This document shows, piece after piece, positions 12,712 to 25,620 of a stretch of DNA of 64,000 nucleotides. This stretch comes from Taenia hydatigena (Eukaryota > Platyhelminthes > Cestoda > Cyclophyllidea > Taeniidae), in contig JADWOT020001812.1 of the NCBI GenBank assembly GCA_036345935.2, positions 84,352 through 148,351 of the forward strand. The letters run 5' to 3'. The notes beneath the pieces were generated by a model. The model searched no databases, was not told where the DNA came from, and was given only the letters and a program-made list of their open reading frames with translations. Within the stretch, counting starts at the first letter, position 1. Each line of letters starts with the position of its first letter. Made by a program: the position numbers and the translations under genes.

Positions 12712-15700
12712 CTAGCCCTCAAAGAACATTGGATCAAAATGTTTACTAATGCCTTTGGTGTTCATTGCCAATTACATGCAAATGTTGGAACGGAATGATT
12801 GCATCGTTTGTTCGCCAGTCCTAAAGAAGCCATCAATTTATAAAAAAAGTTGCTCGATATGTCGAATGGTAGGAAGGGCAAGGCTATGTGTTGAAGGAGT
12901 ACCGTGGATAAGCACTGAAGACCTGTCTAATTTTAAAACAGACCTGAATTTTGAGCAAAACGATGTTTATTTATGTTAATATTAAAATACATTCAGATGT
13001 AATAGCGCTTGTAAGGACTCCACGTTTACTTGCTATTCTGGACTTCAAACTCGTAGCAAGTTTTTGGCAAACGACGTGTTATCTACTGATGTAGCAGACA
13101 AGAAACTACCAAGGGCGTCCATAGAACTTCTATAATATTTGGATAGCTCAAAATAGAGTAGCTAATGGCTAGAGCTAAGGCTAATGTTAAAGTATAGCCG
13201 CTTTTGATTTCGACCACATGGCGTTTGATGCTTGGCATTTCAATATTATTATCGAGCCAAATTAAAGTTGCCTTCTTGCATGGCATCGGATTTTGACAAT
13301 CTCGCCTTTTGTTATGGCAGAACTCATTATTTCGTTGCAAGCAATAAGGACCATGATGGAAGTGTAGATTATGTCTTTTCTTACTAGTCAAACACTTAAC
13401 GGATGGGACAGATTTGAGAGGTACAGTCGAAATTGCATCGCAGGTGCGGTTCTAGTGTCAGAATGATAAAATAAAGGTAAAAGGTGCATACTTTGTGCTT
13501 CATTTATGAACACATTGGCCACCTAATCATGACCTGTAGCCTTTTTTAATTTGACCTAATGTCACCAACTTTGTTTCGCATAATATGCTACTGGTAGAAA
13601 GCGCCTTTGAATACAGGCCCGCTCAACTGACCATCCATAATTGGGTGTCTAGTTAGAGGAGTATTACCACCTATGGTCTCCCTTCTCCATAAAAAAGGGC
13701 GACCTGCAGCCCATGTCACCAACTTAGCTTCTTTATCCGCCTCTCTTGTTGTAATATTGTGCGGCGTTCTACAAAAGTTTTATTTCAGCTTGCACGCGTA
13801 TTGAGATTTCGAGCACTGTCTAGCTGAAAAAGCCCGGGCAACCAGCAGACTTACTAAATAGCTCCTGTATTAGTGGTAAAAAGCTTTGTTCTGGTGGGCG
13901 AAAATGTAAGACAGATGATTGGTTGCATGCGTAAGCGTGGCAGGCTAGAATCATGTCTTCGGCTGGCACTCACTAAATGGAATCCCCAACAATGCTTTAT
14001 GCTAGTTTGCAGAGACAACCACTGTAGCTATTTTTGCGATGCTTTATCGCAATTTATTTCCAAGAGAGTGGTTAATAAAGGAAATGCGGAAGTATGCTTG
14101 TGGCTTGGTTTGCACTTAAACCAATGGAAGCGTGCGCTACCCCTGAGAGATGGCACAAATGCGAAAATTAATTGGTTGGTGCGGCTAAGATGACATGAGA
14201 TAGGGCTTCCACTCTCAGTAGGCATGCCGAACCACTCAAGCATTTGGATCATCACATTGGAAATAAAGGGATACATTTCAATGTCCTGAGACTATAACGA
14301 TGAAACCATACGCTTCTTGAGTCCCGAATATGAAACAAAGAATAATCAGATCAATAGGAAAAAGCGTTTAAAGGATAAAGAAGAAATACTCAGAAAAATT
14401 GCAGGATTTTCATTAAGTTGTAAAATGAGTTAAGTGTCGAAGTAGGTGAAGTAGAGCAATGCAGGCTTGAGTAGCTAGTGGAGATTATCGGCAAAGCAAA
14501 GTGTTGCGCGAGTAAAATGAGATGTGAAGATATGCAGAAGGACAGACAGGCAGCTAAGGGCTAAAGGCGAATAAAAATGTACTGTGCGTAATTGAGGGGC
14601 ACAGCATCATACCCGGCGTCACAGAAATTGCCAGTTCTACTTACGCATGCAATGTTTCGCGGGTTTTGACACGCTTTTGGAAATGGGGTAGCCACACAAA
14701 GGCACACGGGGATGGGGTTTGATTGCATTCCGTGCTCCGTGCCCTTCTAGTAAGACCAATCACACATAGTTGTTGCGATCCTGTTCCAATGAAGATGAAA
14801 ACGTGTCCTCGGAATCAAATTTTGGAATATTTAAAAAGCCAAGAGTTCTGACAAACCACTGTGTCCTCATCCACTTTCGCTTTAAGGGACGCAAAGGTGC
14901 TCTACTAAAGGAAAGCGCAAACAAAGTTGTCGGCGCGTTGTCTGTGGGTCTGAATTTTACCGCTTGGATGTGAATGAGATATCATTCAGCGGGTGCGTCT
15001 TCATCTCCTGTGGGCTTTACTCGATCCCACAATGCTGGTGATAAGGAGAGTGCTTCATCCTTTAGTGTAAGTCAATGAGATTCCGGCAGCAAATTCCAAG
15101 GGATAAATTTGTCTTGGTGCTACTGCCTATAAAATAAAAGGCCAAACCTGGCGTCGTTTGTAGACTAGGACTGTGAGCTTGATTAGATGTGACAAGCAGG
15201 GTAGGAACTTAATGTTCAATAAGTCGCATTTTTGAAATCTTTTTGACAAACTCGTTGAAGCGAAATGTTTCCTGTCTGCATTGTACTGCCACGAACCAGC
15301 TAATAGATATTAGGCAGAAGTGGCAAAATAACCCCGTGGTTGAGGAACGGATGAATATGAATCATATTTATAAGTGCCACTTAGCCGTCATAGATGGTAG
15401 TGCCTGAAGTAACGTGGAAGTAAAATCGTAGATCTATAGAGAAACAAAATTACACAGAGTGACTGATAAACAGTTATCTCTTGCAATGCACATTCGGAAA
15501 CGGTTGGGCTCAATTGGCAGGATGTTGAAGTCCATATCTAAGGTCCTTACGCAAACTACACAAATGACTCCGGTAACCTAGCAATAAGCCCACTTAATAT
15601 ATGACTCCACTGCGGCAAGGACCGGATGAAAACCGAATGCTATGGCGGCATTTTTATTAACTAGAATAAAGAAATTGCGGTAAATCTCAAAAGCAGATGT

Positions 15701-18700
15701 TAAGCCCCTCGACATGTTGTCCACACAATTATTGCTTTCGCAAACCAATCCCCTTTAAAAGCGATATTAATGTGCGACTGCATTGAGCGTAGTTAGTTTT
15801 CGACTAACCGGTATATTTTTTGCATGATGCATCATTCTCTCCATATGAGCCGAATTTTTGCGCATTAAATTAGCACAGCTTCAAATAATAGTCGCCCATA
15901 GAACAAATCCATGAGGCATCATAACTGCGTCCTTTAATTACCTATATAGATATTCTTAATGATATTCCCAGCGAAGACGTATTTTATTTGGTATGCGTTG
16001 TTCAAGTGAATTTCCCAGTGTAAATACTTACGTATATGGGTAAAATAATCGCAAAATTCGTCAAAGAGAATGCGATAAAAAAGAATCATGCGCTTTTCTC
16101 GGGCACAACCATTTTTAAGATAAGGCACGCGCGTACGGAATAGCCAATCATTTGAGAGTGTCAGAGATAGGGTTGACCGGTCTTTCGTAGTCACGAAATT
16201 TAATTGTCCTTGATTGTACATTGACCACTATCACACTCATATGCCATGCGTAAGTGCTATCGACCAGTCAGGAGGAATTGGCGAATTGTACGACGTATGA
16301 GAATGCCCAGGAACTAGCGGCGGAAAGGGAAATTTTAAAGGGAATTAGGATAGGAAGACACCTTGGATTAGTGGACGCATTCAGTAGCATCCACCTATAC
16401 TACGGACCATTAATTGATTCGAATCGGCGAAATGTTGATTTCGTATAATCGAACGATTATTGCCACAATGTTCCATGCACTAGCAAGACTTAAGAGAATA
16501 AGGTGCCATTAAATCTCAGAGCTCAAGTAATTTTAAACTATGCACGCATTTTATTAGTTGCCTCACATAATCCTAATATATTTGCAATAAAGTATCACCG
16601 GAAATTTTAAAGTGGATCAGAAAGTTCCATAAACATGAAACTTCAATTTGCATTTCACGAGAGGCCATTATTCTGCCCATTTTTTAAAAAAAACATTTCT
16701 CAGGCTTGAAATGTGGGACATCGAATGCATGACTTATATGCTTTTGCAATGCCAATAATGAGCTACTTCAAAGTGCCTACTTAATACTGCAAAAAATACT
16801 CACTTTGGGACCTTTTGAGATCATAGAACTACTTTTTCTAAGTCTCAATGCTACCGCTTGCCTTTTATTGCCACAATTTAAGGATTTGTTGAAGAGGATG
16901 TAACGGAAGCTTGTTAGCTCTAAACATGGGTGTCAGTTTGTTAGTTAGCAGGCTAAATCATGTGCCTGGTATAATTTCATCTCTCGAAATGTAGACGTAT
17001 GGGTGCTTTGAGGTCCATTGTTTGTCGATTTGTGCAGATGTCCGAGAATGTAGTCTAAAAACCCTTTTTGCGACCTTTTCTTCGTCATTTATAAACCTCC
17101 AAGATGGTAGATTCGGCACTCAGGCCAATAAGAATAGAGACGAATCGTCTCTAAAAGGAATGCGACTTCAGTCCGAAAGTGAGGCACCCTCTTTGCAGCA
17201 AAGTGGCATAATTAAGGCATCTCTGATTAGGTAAAGAGATTGACGCATCTAAATAAACTGCTTAATGGCATTTTCGGCAGTTTCTCAGGCTAATAGGCTA
17301 ATTGTAACCTGGATCGAGGAAAAATCGCGAGGAAAGAATCTCAAGGCCCGAATAATAGGACTGTCCAGAGATCATGACCCATGGATATTTCCTGCAATGC
17401 ACGAGTTAAGGTAATCGCAGGCACTTCTCAAGAGTCGATGCGAATTATGTTCTGCGCTTAGAATTACACGGAGTATGTGGGACCTTTTGGCGCCTGACAA
17501 ATCCGCAAACTCTACCGGTTGACGATTAATAGGAAAAGTTTATTGATGATACCTGATAATCTTGATAACCCGTGTGCACCAATACATTTAACTTTTAAAT
17601 AGCAAGTTCGAGGATATTTCATATCTGATTTGGCTGTACTAACTCTTCCTTGTGCAGCCTTATTTTTACATCAACAGATTCGTTTTAACTACAAAGTGAA
17701 ATTCGGTACAGTTTTGAACGGAACGGACCTAAGGTTTACTAGTGAGATTGGCTAACGAGATCAGCGGTACGAAGGTCGAAACTAATATTTGGTCATTGAA
17801 ATTCAAAAATAAGCCAAAGTTAGGCAAGCGAAGGGGCTAGGAGGTAAGGTTACAGAAATGTTAAGTGATTTTAAATAAATGCAGTTCGTATCTTTAAAGG
17901 CCTATAGGAACTATCAAAGTATAAAATGTCGCCTCGGGATGCTTAAAATGGAAGTTCCAAGGATGAGACGGGACACGGGAGAAGGTAATCTAAGCACTTA
18001 TGACCAACTCAGAAGATGGTACTTGTCAACTAGAATATAATGTGTAACAGCCAAGTAGTAGACTCAGCAGATTTTTAAAAACTTGGCATATGCAGTTACG
18101 AATAGTAAATGAAAAGGAAATGGATAAATAAGCATAAAATGCGTAGAATGGATTGCGACAGCCGCGAATAAAGACGGATCATGCTTGGGGGCTAGAATCG
18201 TGTTGCATAAATGGCATTTAGGATAGTGCAAGTGCATAGTTAAGCGCATGCAGTATGGGATTAACAAGTGAGTGAGTAGAAAGTGGTGCGAAGCCAAAAG
18301 GCGAAGTAGATATTTAACAAAACTGAATGTTTATCTGTTTAGTTTAACCGTTATACTTCCTCTTTATCAGAAAGTAGAGTTTGCGAAATGTGCATTTTCT
18401 TTATCCTTGTATGTGGATCTAACCTCTTGTGGAGTAAAGTCCTCAAAAAAAGTTTGTATCAAGGGTGAGATAGCACGCATCAACATTTAAAAAGATTTTT
18501 GGTTAAGACGAGTAGGAGATTTTGGCCTAGGTGAGAGGTTAACAAGTTAATGAATCCACGAATAAACACTTTGGACGTGATAGCAGGCACTAATGAAAGT
18601 AGTTCTGTGAGGAGGAATTCACAAAGCTGGTAGATGTTGTCCCAAAAGTGCTAGGATGGTGCTTAGACAAAGTTGTGCAATCCAACATTATCTCAGTACT

Positions 18701-19189
18701 TACAAGAAATAGGAAAAGCGGCCAAGTCTCGTGTCGCTTTTCCCGTTTCTGACTATAAAGAACAATGATGGTAAAGGATATTCGGTTTAGACGTATTTAT
18801 AATTACAACCATAATCATTACAAAAAAGGAATGCACATCAAGGGACTGTTGCTGCTCATCAAAATTTTAAGGCTTCTACCCAAACTTGGAGGCGATGGCC
18901 ATGGTAATTGCTCTAGCTTCAATGGCTCCAGTGAAAACCATAACATTAGTTTTATCAGTTAATTCTTGAAGCATTCATAAATTCACCACATATTTTTGGA
19001 GCTACGAGGCTACCTGGATCGGTGCCATCTGAAGTTGGCGTTGGTGATATTGTAAAAAGAGAATGCATTATACAACTGCACAAATGCGCAAATTCACATG
19101 CGAACCGTAATTGTGGTCGTAAGTTCTATCAATAAATGTGTGCGACACTTCCATTGCAAAGATATTGGTGGGTCATATGATGTGCGGAA
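12712..19189. other. Gene-free stretch
   Basis: I see nothing supportable as a gene. Open frames are short (up to about 106 codons), carry no recognisable motif and have no partner elsewhere in the window. No long tandem repeat or strong inverted repeat was noticed. Confidence 0.55.
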
Positions 19190-19560
19190 CGTGTCATGAG
19201 AGTGACATTCATGCAATGAAATTTACAAGAAGTTCTGTTACCTGCAGAGCCCAATTCGCTATCCCACATGGCTTACTAACCCACATTGTTGTAAAATGAT
19301 ATGATTGGGAAAGCATTAGGATGGACTGCGAGGCTATCGACAAGACAATCACGTGGACCAAATCCACCACTCGATAGACGTACGCTCCTAACGCACACGA
19401 GCCACAACTCTCTGTTGGCATCTCACTGAGGAATTTGCCTTGCCATTATTGCTACATATGGGTGCCCTGTAAATAGTTTTCTCGATGGTATTAACGCGGC
19501 ACCTCGGTCAAGTTGCATAAGACCATTGGATGCTAGGAGGTGCATTAATATGCGCCAACG
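19190..19560 (-). repeat. Diverged repeat X1, exon-like, pairs with 24.0 kb
   Basis: Blocks here align with 24005-24335: GGGAAAGCATTAGGATGGA against GGGAAAGCAAGGGATGGA, the segment containing GCTCCTAACGCAC against GCTCCTAAGGCAC, and GGCACCTCGGTCAAG against GACACCTCGACCGAG. On the minus strand the translated similarity is also visible: VIVLSIASQSILML here against VIIVSMALHSIPCF there. That suggests an old coding segment with a hydrophobic stretch. Its parent gene is not recognised. Its position among the F-box-like copies may mean it was once an upstream exon of that family. Confidence 0.4.
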
Positions 19561-21757
19561 CAGTAGGAGTAGGAGCGGACATAAACGCAAAGTTTATTGA
19601 GCAGTGCGATTGCTTCAGGATTAGCTCAATTTCATTAGCATAACAAACTCTATTACCCCCTTAATCAACTTGTCACTGGCATATTTTCATTTATTGTGCC
19701 ACAGCCGCTTAAGCTGGGCCGGCGTAAGGTCAAGATTGACGTATATCTCCGTAAAGCGGACTCGACTTGTCTCACGGGCAGCCAGCTATCACATCACGTG
19801 CCGCACATCGCACAGTCCAAAGTACTTTTGCTCTGCAATGCAAGGCATCTGCCTTCATTCAAAAATGCTGTCGTCATTTGGAATTAGTTGCCATGGCATA
19901 AAGTTTACGATGAGAAGACGACATTCAATAGCGAAACCACTGTCCATGCCCGTTCTGGTTAATTCGCACTAATGAACATCACCTGTGAGACAAAGTTTAG
20001 AATTATACACAATCCCTCAAGCAGCTCACCAAGGCATGAAGTCAGTTTGTTTCTCACAACTTCTTATTTCCCCATGTCTAGCACTCTCGCAATGTCGCGG
20101 ATTTTAGCAGAACCACTAACCATGTTCTTTATAATGCAATTTAGAAGGGAAGCGTGTGGTTCTCTAACTGTGGACAAGGCAATTTAAAATCCGATATTGC
20201 GATGCTTATTGTGGCCAATAAGTGTGTTGTGGTTAAAAGTGACATAGAGCAACGATTCCACTTAGTTAGAGGACGATTAAACTTCGAATTGTATTGGCAC
20301 CCTTTTTTTGATGCGTGCCAATTTATGCACTTTGCGCACCCGAAATCTATACATGATAAACTATGGCTTCTTGATTCTTCACCACGATGGTTGAACGAGT
20401 GGATGATGGTCCTATCACTGGCTTGTGTTGGTCGATATTTTTCTCAGAGTTCAAGAAGACCTTCAGCCCTACGCAATCTTCGACACCTGCCTTTAAATTT
20501 GTTGAGAGAACGAGAGTAGAGACTTGATTATAGACAACTCGACTGTGCTTCCTTGCCACCACGGATAGAAGACCACAGATGCTTCAAATACTTGTCATCA
20601 AGCTATGCCGGTCATGTAATTATTATTTCATCAATTTGTGTACATTGGCCCTAATCATTCCACCATGTAGTGATCATGAATCGCAGTTACACAAACCATT
20701 AGCCACTGTCACTTCCTACCTCCAGCCAGATTCGCAATTAGCCTATCACGCATGCGCCCATCAAGGGCTAGATGAATTGTCCATCACCTGTTAAAAGATG
20801 GCTCCACAATATTTCTTGCCACCTCCCTATCTTTCTTTAAAAATTTTACTTGGTTTCAAAAACAGATTTGCCTGCATTCACTCACAATTACAACTCTTCA
20901 TTTATCAACATATTTATCTACACAAGTCATTAATACTAATCACTTAAAAGAAGTCCTAGCGTTCCTTACTTATCTTTCCATTAATCTATAAAATCTGGTC
21001 AATCCAGCAAACTTCAATCCCTACCGTTCTTACTTTGATCTCTTGGTTCTATACCACCTCGTCAATCTATGCCTTAGCATTCCATTTCTCCAGGCTATTT
21101 GCACTACCGTATCTCCCAATTCATCTCATATGCATTTATGATGCTTTATTCAAGGATAATATGGTCACTGCCTGGGGCCCTGTGACATTGACGCCAACAT
21201 TCGCAGATGAAATTTTTATTTCCTATACCTCTTCCTCTCTGATAGATCCTTTCTCCACGACATTTTCACAGTCTTCCTTGACTGTTGAAATTATACGCAG
21301 TTTCGATTCTTTCATTACAGCAGAAGAAAGAAATGACTGTGCAAGAAATCAGTCCCAACGCGTAGCCAGTCTAACGAAAAATTAGCCAGCAGTTCTCTGT
21401 GTTCTCCATTAACTTTGCTCCATGCATAACTGAATGCAGAGGCGCTTGGCATCAGCAAGCATTTATAATCATATAGAAGAAAGTTTTCGCTAAAGAGGTT
21501 GTGCAAGTACCGCACTACCTAATCTTCAAAGGGATGAAATAGTAATATCCCGAGACCAAGCAAATGACGATGGACACTCAAGGAAGCGCACGGAATTCGT
21601 GCTAGGGATAAAGGCTACGTACAATTTTATACCTCTGCTCCACCAAAGTGTCATCTAAACAATCTGGTGCACCAGTGCTCACCCAATCTGCAGATGGCTT
21701 CTGCGCTTGTTAAAGAACCTCTGGACACAATACACCGTTCTACATGGAAGTGGAACT
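19561..21757. other. Gene-free stretch before the assembly gap
   Basis: I see no supportable gene. The plus-strand frame at 20154-20519 (121 codons) has no motif. A short minus-strand frame near 19690-19775 reading TEIYVNLDLTPAQLKRLW is faintly like retroposon ORF1 text but too short to call. Confidence 0.5.
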
Positions 21758-22467
21758 NNNNNNNNNNNNNNNNNNNNNNNNNNNNNNNNNNNNNNNNNNN
21801 NNNNNNNNNNNNNNNNNNNNNNNNNNNNNNNNNNNNNNNNNNNNNNNNNNNNNNNNNNNNNNNNNNNNNNNNNNNNNNNNNNNNNNNNNNNNNNNNNNNN
21901 NNNNNNNNNNNNNNNNNNNNNNNNNNNNNNNNNNNNNNNNNNNNNNNNNNNNNNNNNNNNNNNNNNNNNNNNNNNNNNNNNNNNNNNNNNNNNNNNNNNN
22001 NNNNNNNNNNNNNNNNNNNNNNNNNNNNNNNNNNNNNNNNNNNNNNNNNNNNNNNNNNNNNNNNNNNNNNNNNNNNNNNNNNNNNNNNNNNNNNNNNNNN
22101 NNNNNNNNNNNNNNNNNNNNNNNNNNNNNNNNNNNNNNNNNNNNNNNNNNNNNNNNNNNNNNNNNNNNNNNNNNNNNNNNNNNNNNNNNNNNNNNNNNNN
22201 NNNNNNNNNNNNNNNNNNNNNNNNNNNNNNNNNNNNNNNNNNNNNNNNNNNNNNNNNNNNNNNNNNNNNNNNNNNNNNNNNNNNNNNNNNNNNNNNNNNN
22301 NNNNNNNNNNNNNNNNNNNNNNNNNNNNNNNNNNNNNNNNNNNNNNNNNNNNNNNNNNNNNNNNNNNNNNNNNNNNNNNNNNNNNNNNNNNNNNNNNNNN
22401 NNNNNNNNNNNNNNNNNNNNNNNNNNNNNNNNNNNNNNNNNNNNNNNNNNNNNNNNNNNNNNNNNNN
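21758..22467. other. Assembly gap, 710 N
   Basis: This is a continuous run of N. It directly abuts the 3' end of F-box-like copy 3, so the flank of that copy is missing. Reading frames drawn through it are artefacts. Confidence 0.99.
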
Positions 22468-23050
22468 TAATTAAATCACAGAATCATGCGTTTACCTCCA
22501 AATTACATCTTGGCACAGCCCTTCAAGTATGTCTCTGCGACTTGTAGTGTGGCTACCGGTATCTTTGACGTTCCATATTGGCCATTTCATAGGCACAGTT
22601 AACAGAGGAAAGTTATTGACGAAACTGAGTTTCGCCGCATAGTTATGGAGAGGTCCATCCGTCTTTCCTCCTCCTTCCTTACGTCATCTGTACTTAAAAT
22701 CCGAAATGTTTGCTTAGGCGACAAGTTCCTGAAAATGACTTGTAGTTTGGTAACAAATTTGCAGCTATACCTTGGGAATAGTGAAAGGTCAAGTACATAG
22801 AGAACGTAGTGGAATACGGCAAATTGTGCTTTCCTCAAGCATCTCTAACATAAAATATTTAAATCGATGTTCCTGGAAGATGTAAAGGTGCTGTGGGAGG
22901 AGGCGAGGCACACTACAACTGCATATATGCTGATGACTTTCGAGGCTAATTTAGCTACCACAAGGAATGCATTACTATTGAAGTAGGCTAGTTTTAATTG
23001 TAAGTTGAATTGTGAAGAGTTTGAACTGGTGGTTTTAGAAAAGCCCATCA
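22468..23050 (-). pseudogene. F-box-like family, copy 3, decayed
   Basis: Minus-strand sequence follows copy 1 over most of its last exon. AQFAVFHYVLYVLDLSLF matches HFAAFDCILYVLKLSLL, TDDVRKEEERRMDL matches MDDVKKKERSGMGL, and SSQFNLQLKLAYF matches SQMQFDLQFPLI. The final block DVIW is kept, but a TAA follows shortly after it, six codons before the normal end. The two recognisable parts lie in different frames with indels between them. The F-box-like start was not recognised. The copy begins at the edge of the gap, so its downstream flank cannot be compared. It is a dead relative of copy 1 in the same orientation. Confidence 0.65.
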
Positions 23051-24004
23051 TTCCATGAGTTCCGTGAACACGTCACGTTGGCAGCATTACCCGCTGCTCA
23101 CGATGCAAAGGTTATTCCATCGGGCTGTTTATAGCTGTAGTTAGAGTGAAGGCGGTTTTGTGGTCTGACGCATAAAATATCTTGATTGAATACTGATTAA
23201 TCAGATGAATATGCTCTTCTTCATTAGCCTGTCGGCAAGCTGACTGAATATTTCGCGTTAATTATAAAACACAGAATATTATCTCACATCATTTTGCGAG
23301 AAGAAATTGGCCACTATCCATGGCGATATGCATTGCAACACGATTTTTGTGCAAATTACAACGGAAAAGGAACGTGATTGTGTCGCACGTGGCACGAAAA
23401 ATGGCAGGGGTGCTTGAAGCGATGGTCACGGTTTTAATGCATCCTCGTTGCCATCTCTCAGTGAGGCAATCAGAATACTATGCGTCGTTTGGATATTCAA
23501 GTGATGTTTTAAATAGATGGGAACGATTTGAGCTCTTTTGATGAATGAACTTGTCTAGCAAAGTGGAGAAGTATAAGGTTATCTGCGAATGACGGGATAA
23601 TCTGATTTTTGGATGGAATGATTTTCAAGCTCCTACGTTTAGATCGCATTGAACAAAAAGAAACATTTGCGGTTAAGGTACTTATTACGAAGGATACTTA
23701 ATGTTAGACGTTATTGAAACTCACCACGTACATGTATATGCTCTGACAACCACGCGCAGTCAAATTCCTACTGATTTATGCTCCAGTAATGCAGGGACCG
23801 ATGTGAGTAGCATGCGCTTTTGGCAAGTTGACAGGAAGTGACCTGATTGAAGCACACACTGAATGCAAATCTTCGCAATGAGAGGGGGTAGGTACAGTTC
23901 CTGCTACTGAAGTATATTAGCAGACCAGATGTTAGTGCATTAAGATTGCAAAGCGCGCCTCGTCATCGTGTAAGACACTAATCTGCACTATGATAGGATG
24001 CGAT
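23051..24004. other. Gene-free stretch upstream of copy 3
   Basis: I see nothing supportable. By position it could hold the upstream exons of copy 3, but I could not recognise the penultimate exon here. Confidence 0.5.
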
Positions 24005-24335
24005 GCATGGGAAAGCAAGGGATGGAGTGTAAGGCCATCGACACGATAATAACAGAGCAGTGCCGCTTATCGGAACACCGAGTGCAATCAAAGTTCTCTT
24101 GAGTTGATGAAGACTACACTTATGCTCCTAAGGCACGTAAGACTCAATCCTCTGTAGACGTCTCGCCGAGGTGTTGACTTCGTTATTGCTCCGTAAGAGT
24201 TCCATGCAAGTGGTTGTTCTAATGGTACGTGATAGTTTCAACCACAAGCAAGTACAGGCGTCAATGAGGAAGGAAATGCTACTTTGGTAGTGACCATACG
24301 ACACCTCGACCGAGTAGCACATGGCCAAAGGTTGA
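24005..24335 (-). repeat. Diverged repeat X2, exon-like, pairs with 19.2 kb
   Basis: This is the partner of the repeat at 19190-19560, in the same orientation, with several indels. It lies about 1 kb upstream of F-box-like copy 3. Conserved words include ATCGACA, GCTCCTAA and a TTATTGCT block. The minus-strand reading is broken by stops where X1 is open, so this is the more decayed of the two. Function is unknown. Confidence 0.4.
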
Positions 24336-25410
24336 GTGATTTTTAACCAACGGTCTTAGTTTCTTCATAAAATGCCTCTTCTTTCGCGATGTGCGCTATT
24401 TGTTATCAACTCTTTAATATGTGGCGACATAAAAGGAGACAATAGCACTGAGATTCGGAAAAGTAATTTTGTGATCATGGCAAGACCCAAACTGCAACTT
24501 CTACGGTATTATATAGGCGCGTTGAAGCAGATCATGGTCGGCGTTGCAAAAGCATTCAACTAATATACTTGTATGTCCCGCATTTTCGCCAGAGAAATGT
24601 TTTTAAAAATGAGCGGGGTAATGAACTTTCGTAAAACACGGCACTCGAATTTGCATGTTTTTTGTACTTTGTGATAAACTTTGAAATATTTAAAGGGATA
24701 TTTTGCTGCAAGAGCCAATTCTTACAAGTAGACAATATTTGCTTAAAAATCCCAATCCCTTAAGAAGATCTGCTTTTGCTGACACAAGTTGGATTTGCCG
24801 CTTTGTGATGCACAGAATGCATTAACTCAACTATTCTGCAGATAGAGTAAGTGATAGAATGGCACAAAAAATTCATTCCCTCGCCTACATAGAAATCAAC
24901 ATTGTTTGTCGAGTCTCCTTGATGTTGTAAATCATTGTCGATGGCAATTTTTTATTTTCGCATCCTTATTTCTGCAATCTCTTTCGAATTTGGCTCCTAT
25001 GGGCAACACATGCAACTACTGCCTCAGATATGGCAGCAATCATTTGTTGACATTTAATCTAAGAATGGTCACTACTGGCGATTTTGTTAATTTACCCTGA
25101 ATGCTTGGCGAAATTTTTCATCCTCCTCGGCGTTCTGGCCGGACCATACAGAACGAATCAATGCTCCAGCACCACAGAGGGGTTAATGCACTTTGTCTCT
25201 CTCACGGCGCGAATCATTTAAACGGCGACATCCCCATCACGTCTGGCATTTGTGATGACATCTGCTGACAAGGGTAGGTTCCAACATCCACCATCTCGAC
25301 CTCCTTGCCAACTTACTTACCTTCAATCTACTCAGTCTATTTTCACTTGTTCATGCTTGACCATAATGTCACTCAAGATTGCAAAAATTTTCATCGATAT
25401 AGGCAACAAT

Positions 25411-25620
25411 CTATCGTATATAGCATACATATAGTATGTATACCATACATATGTGGTATACATATAGTATGTAGCGTATTATGCAGTACCAACTACATAC
25501 TATATACACATACATTTGGTATGCATAGTATATACTAATGTACATGCTGCATACTGCATATAGCGTATATATGTAGTATGTGTAGTATATATGCTGTAAT
25601 ATATACTATATGCGGTATTC
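25411..25620. repeat. TA-rich palindromic low-complexity tract
   Basis: About 200 bases are built from variants of TATAGTATGTATAC and its complement (CATACATATGTGGTATAC, ACATACTATATAC, GTAGTATGTGTAGTATATAT). The words are largely self-complementary, so the tract can form many small hairpins or cruciforms. It looks like a degenerate short tandem repeat, a typical source of assembly and replication difficulty. Confidence 0.75.

Noticed and set aside
19690..19775. Minus-strand text TEIYVNLDLTPAQLKRLW resembling retroposon ORF1 endings
   Set aside because: Fewer than 30 codons, with stops around it and no other LINE text nearby.
21667..22547. Three long frames through the N run
   Set aside because: They consist almost entirely of unknown bases.
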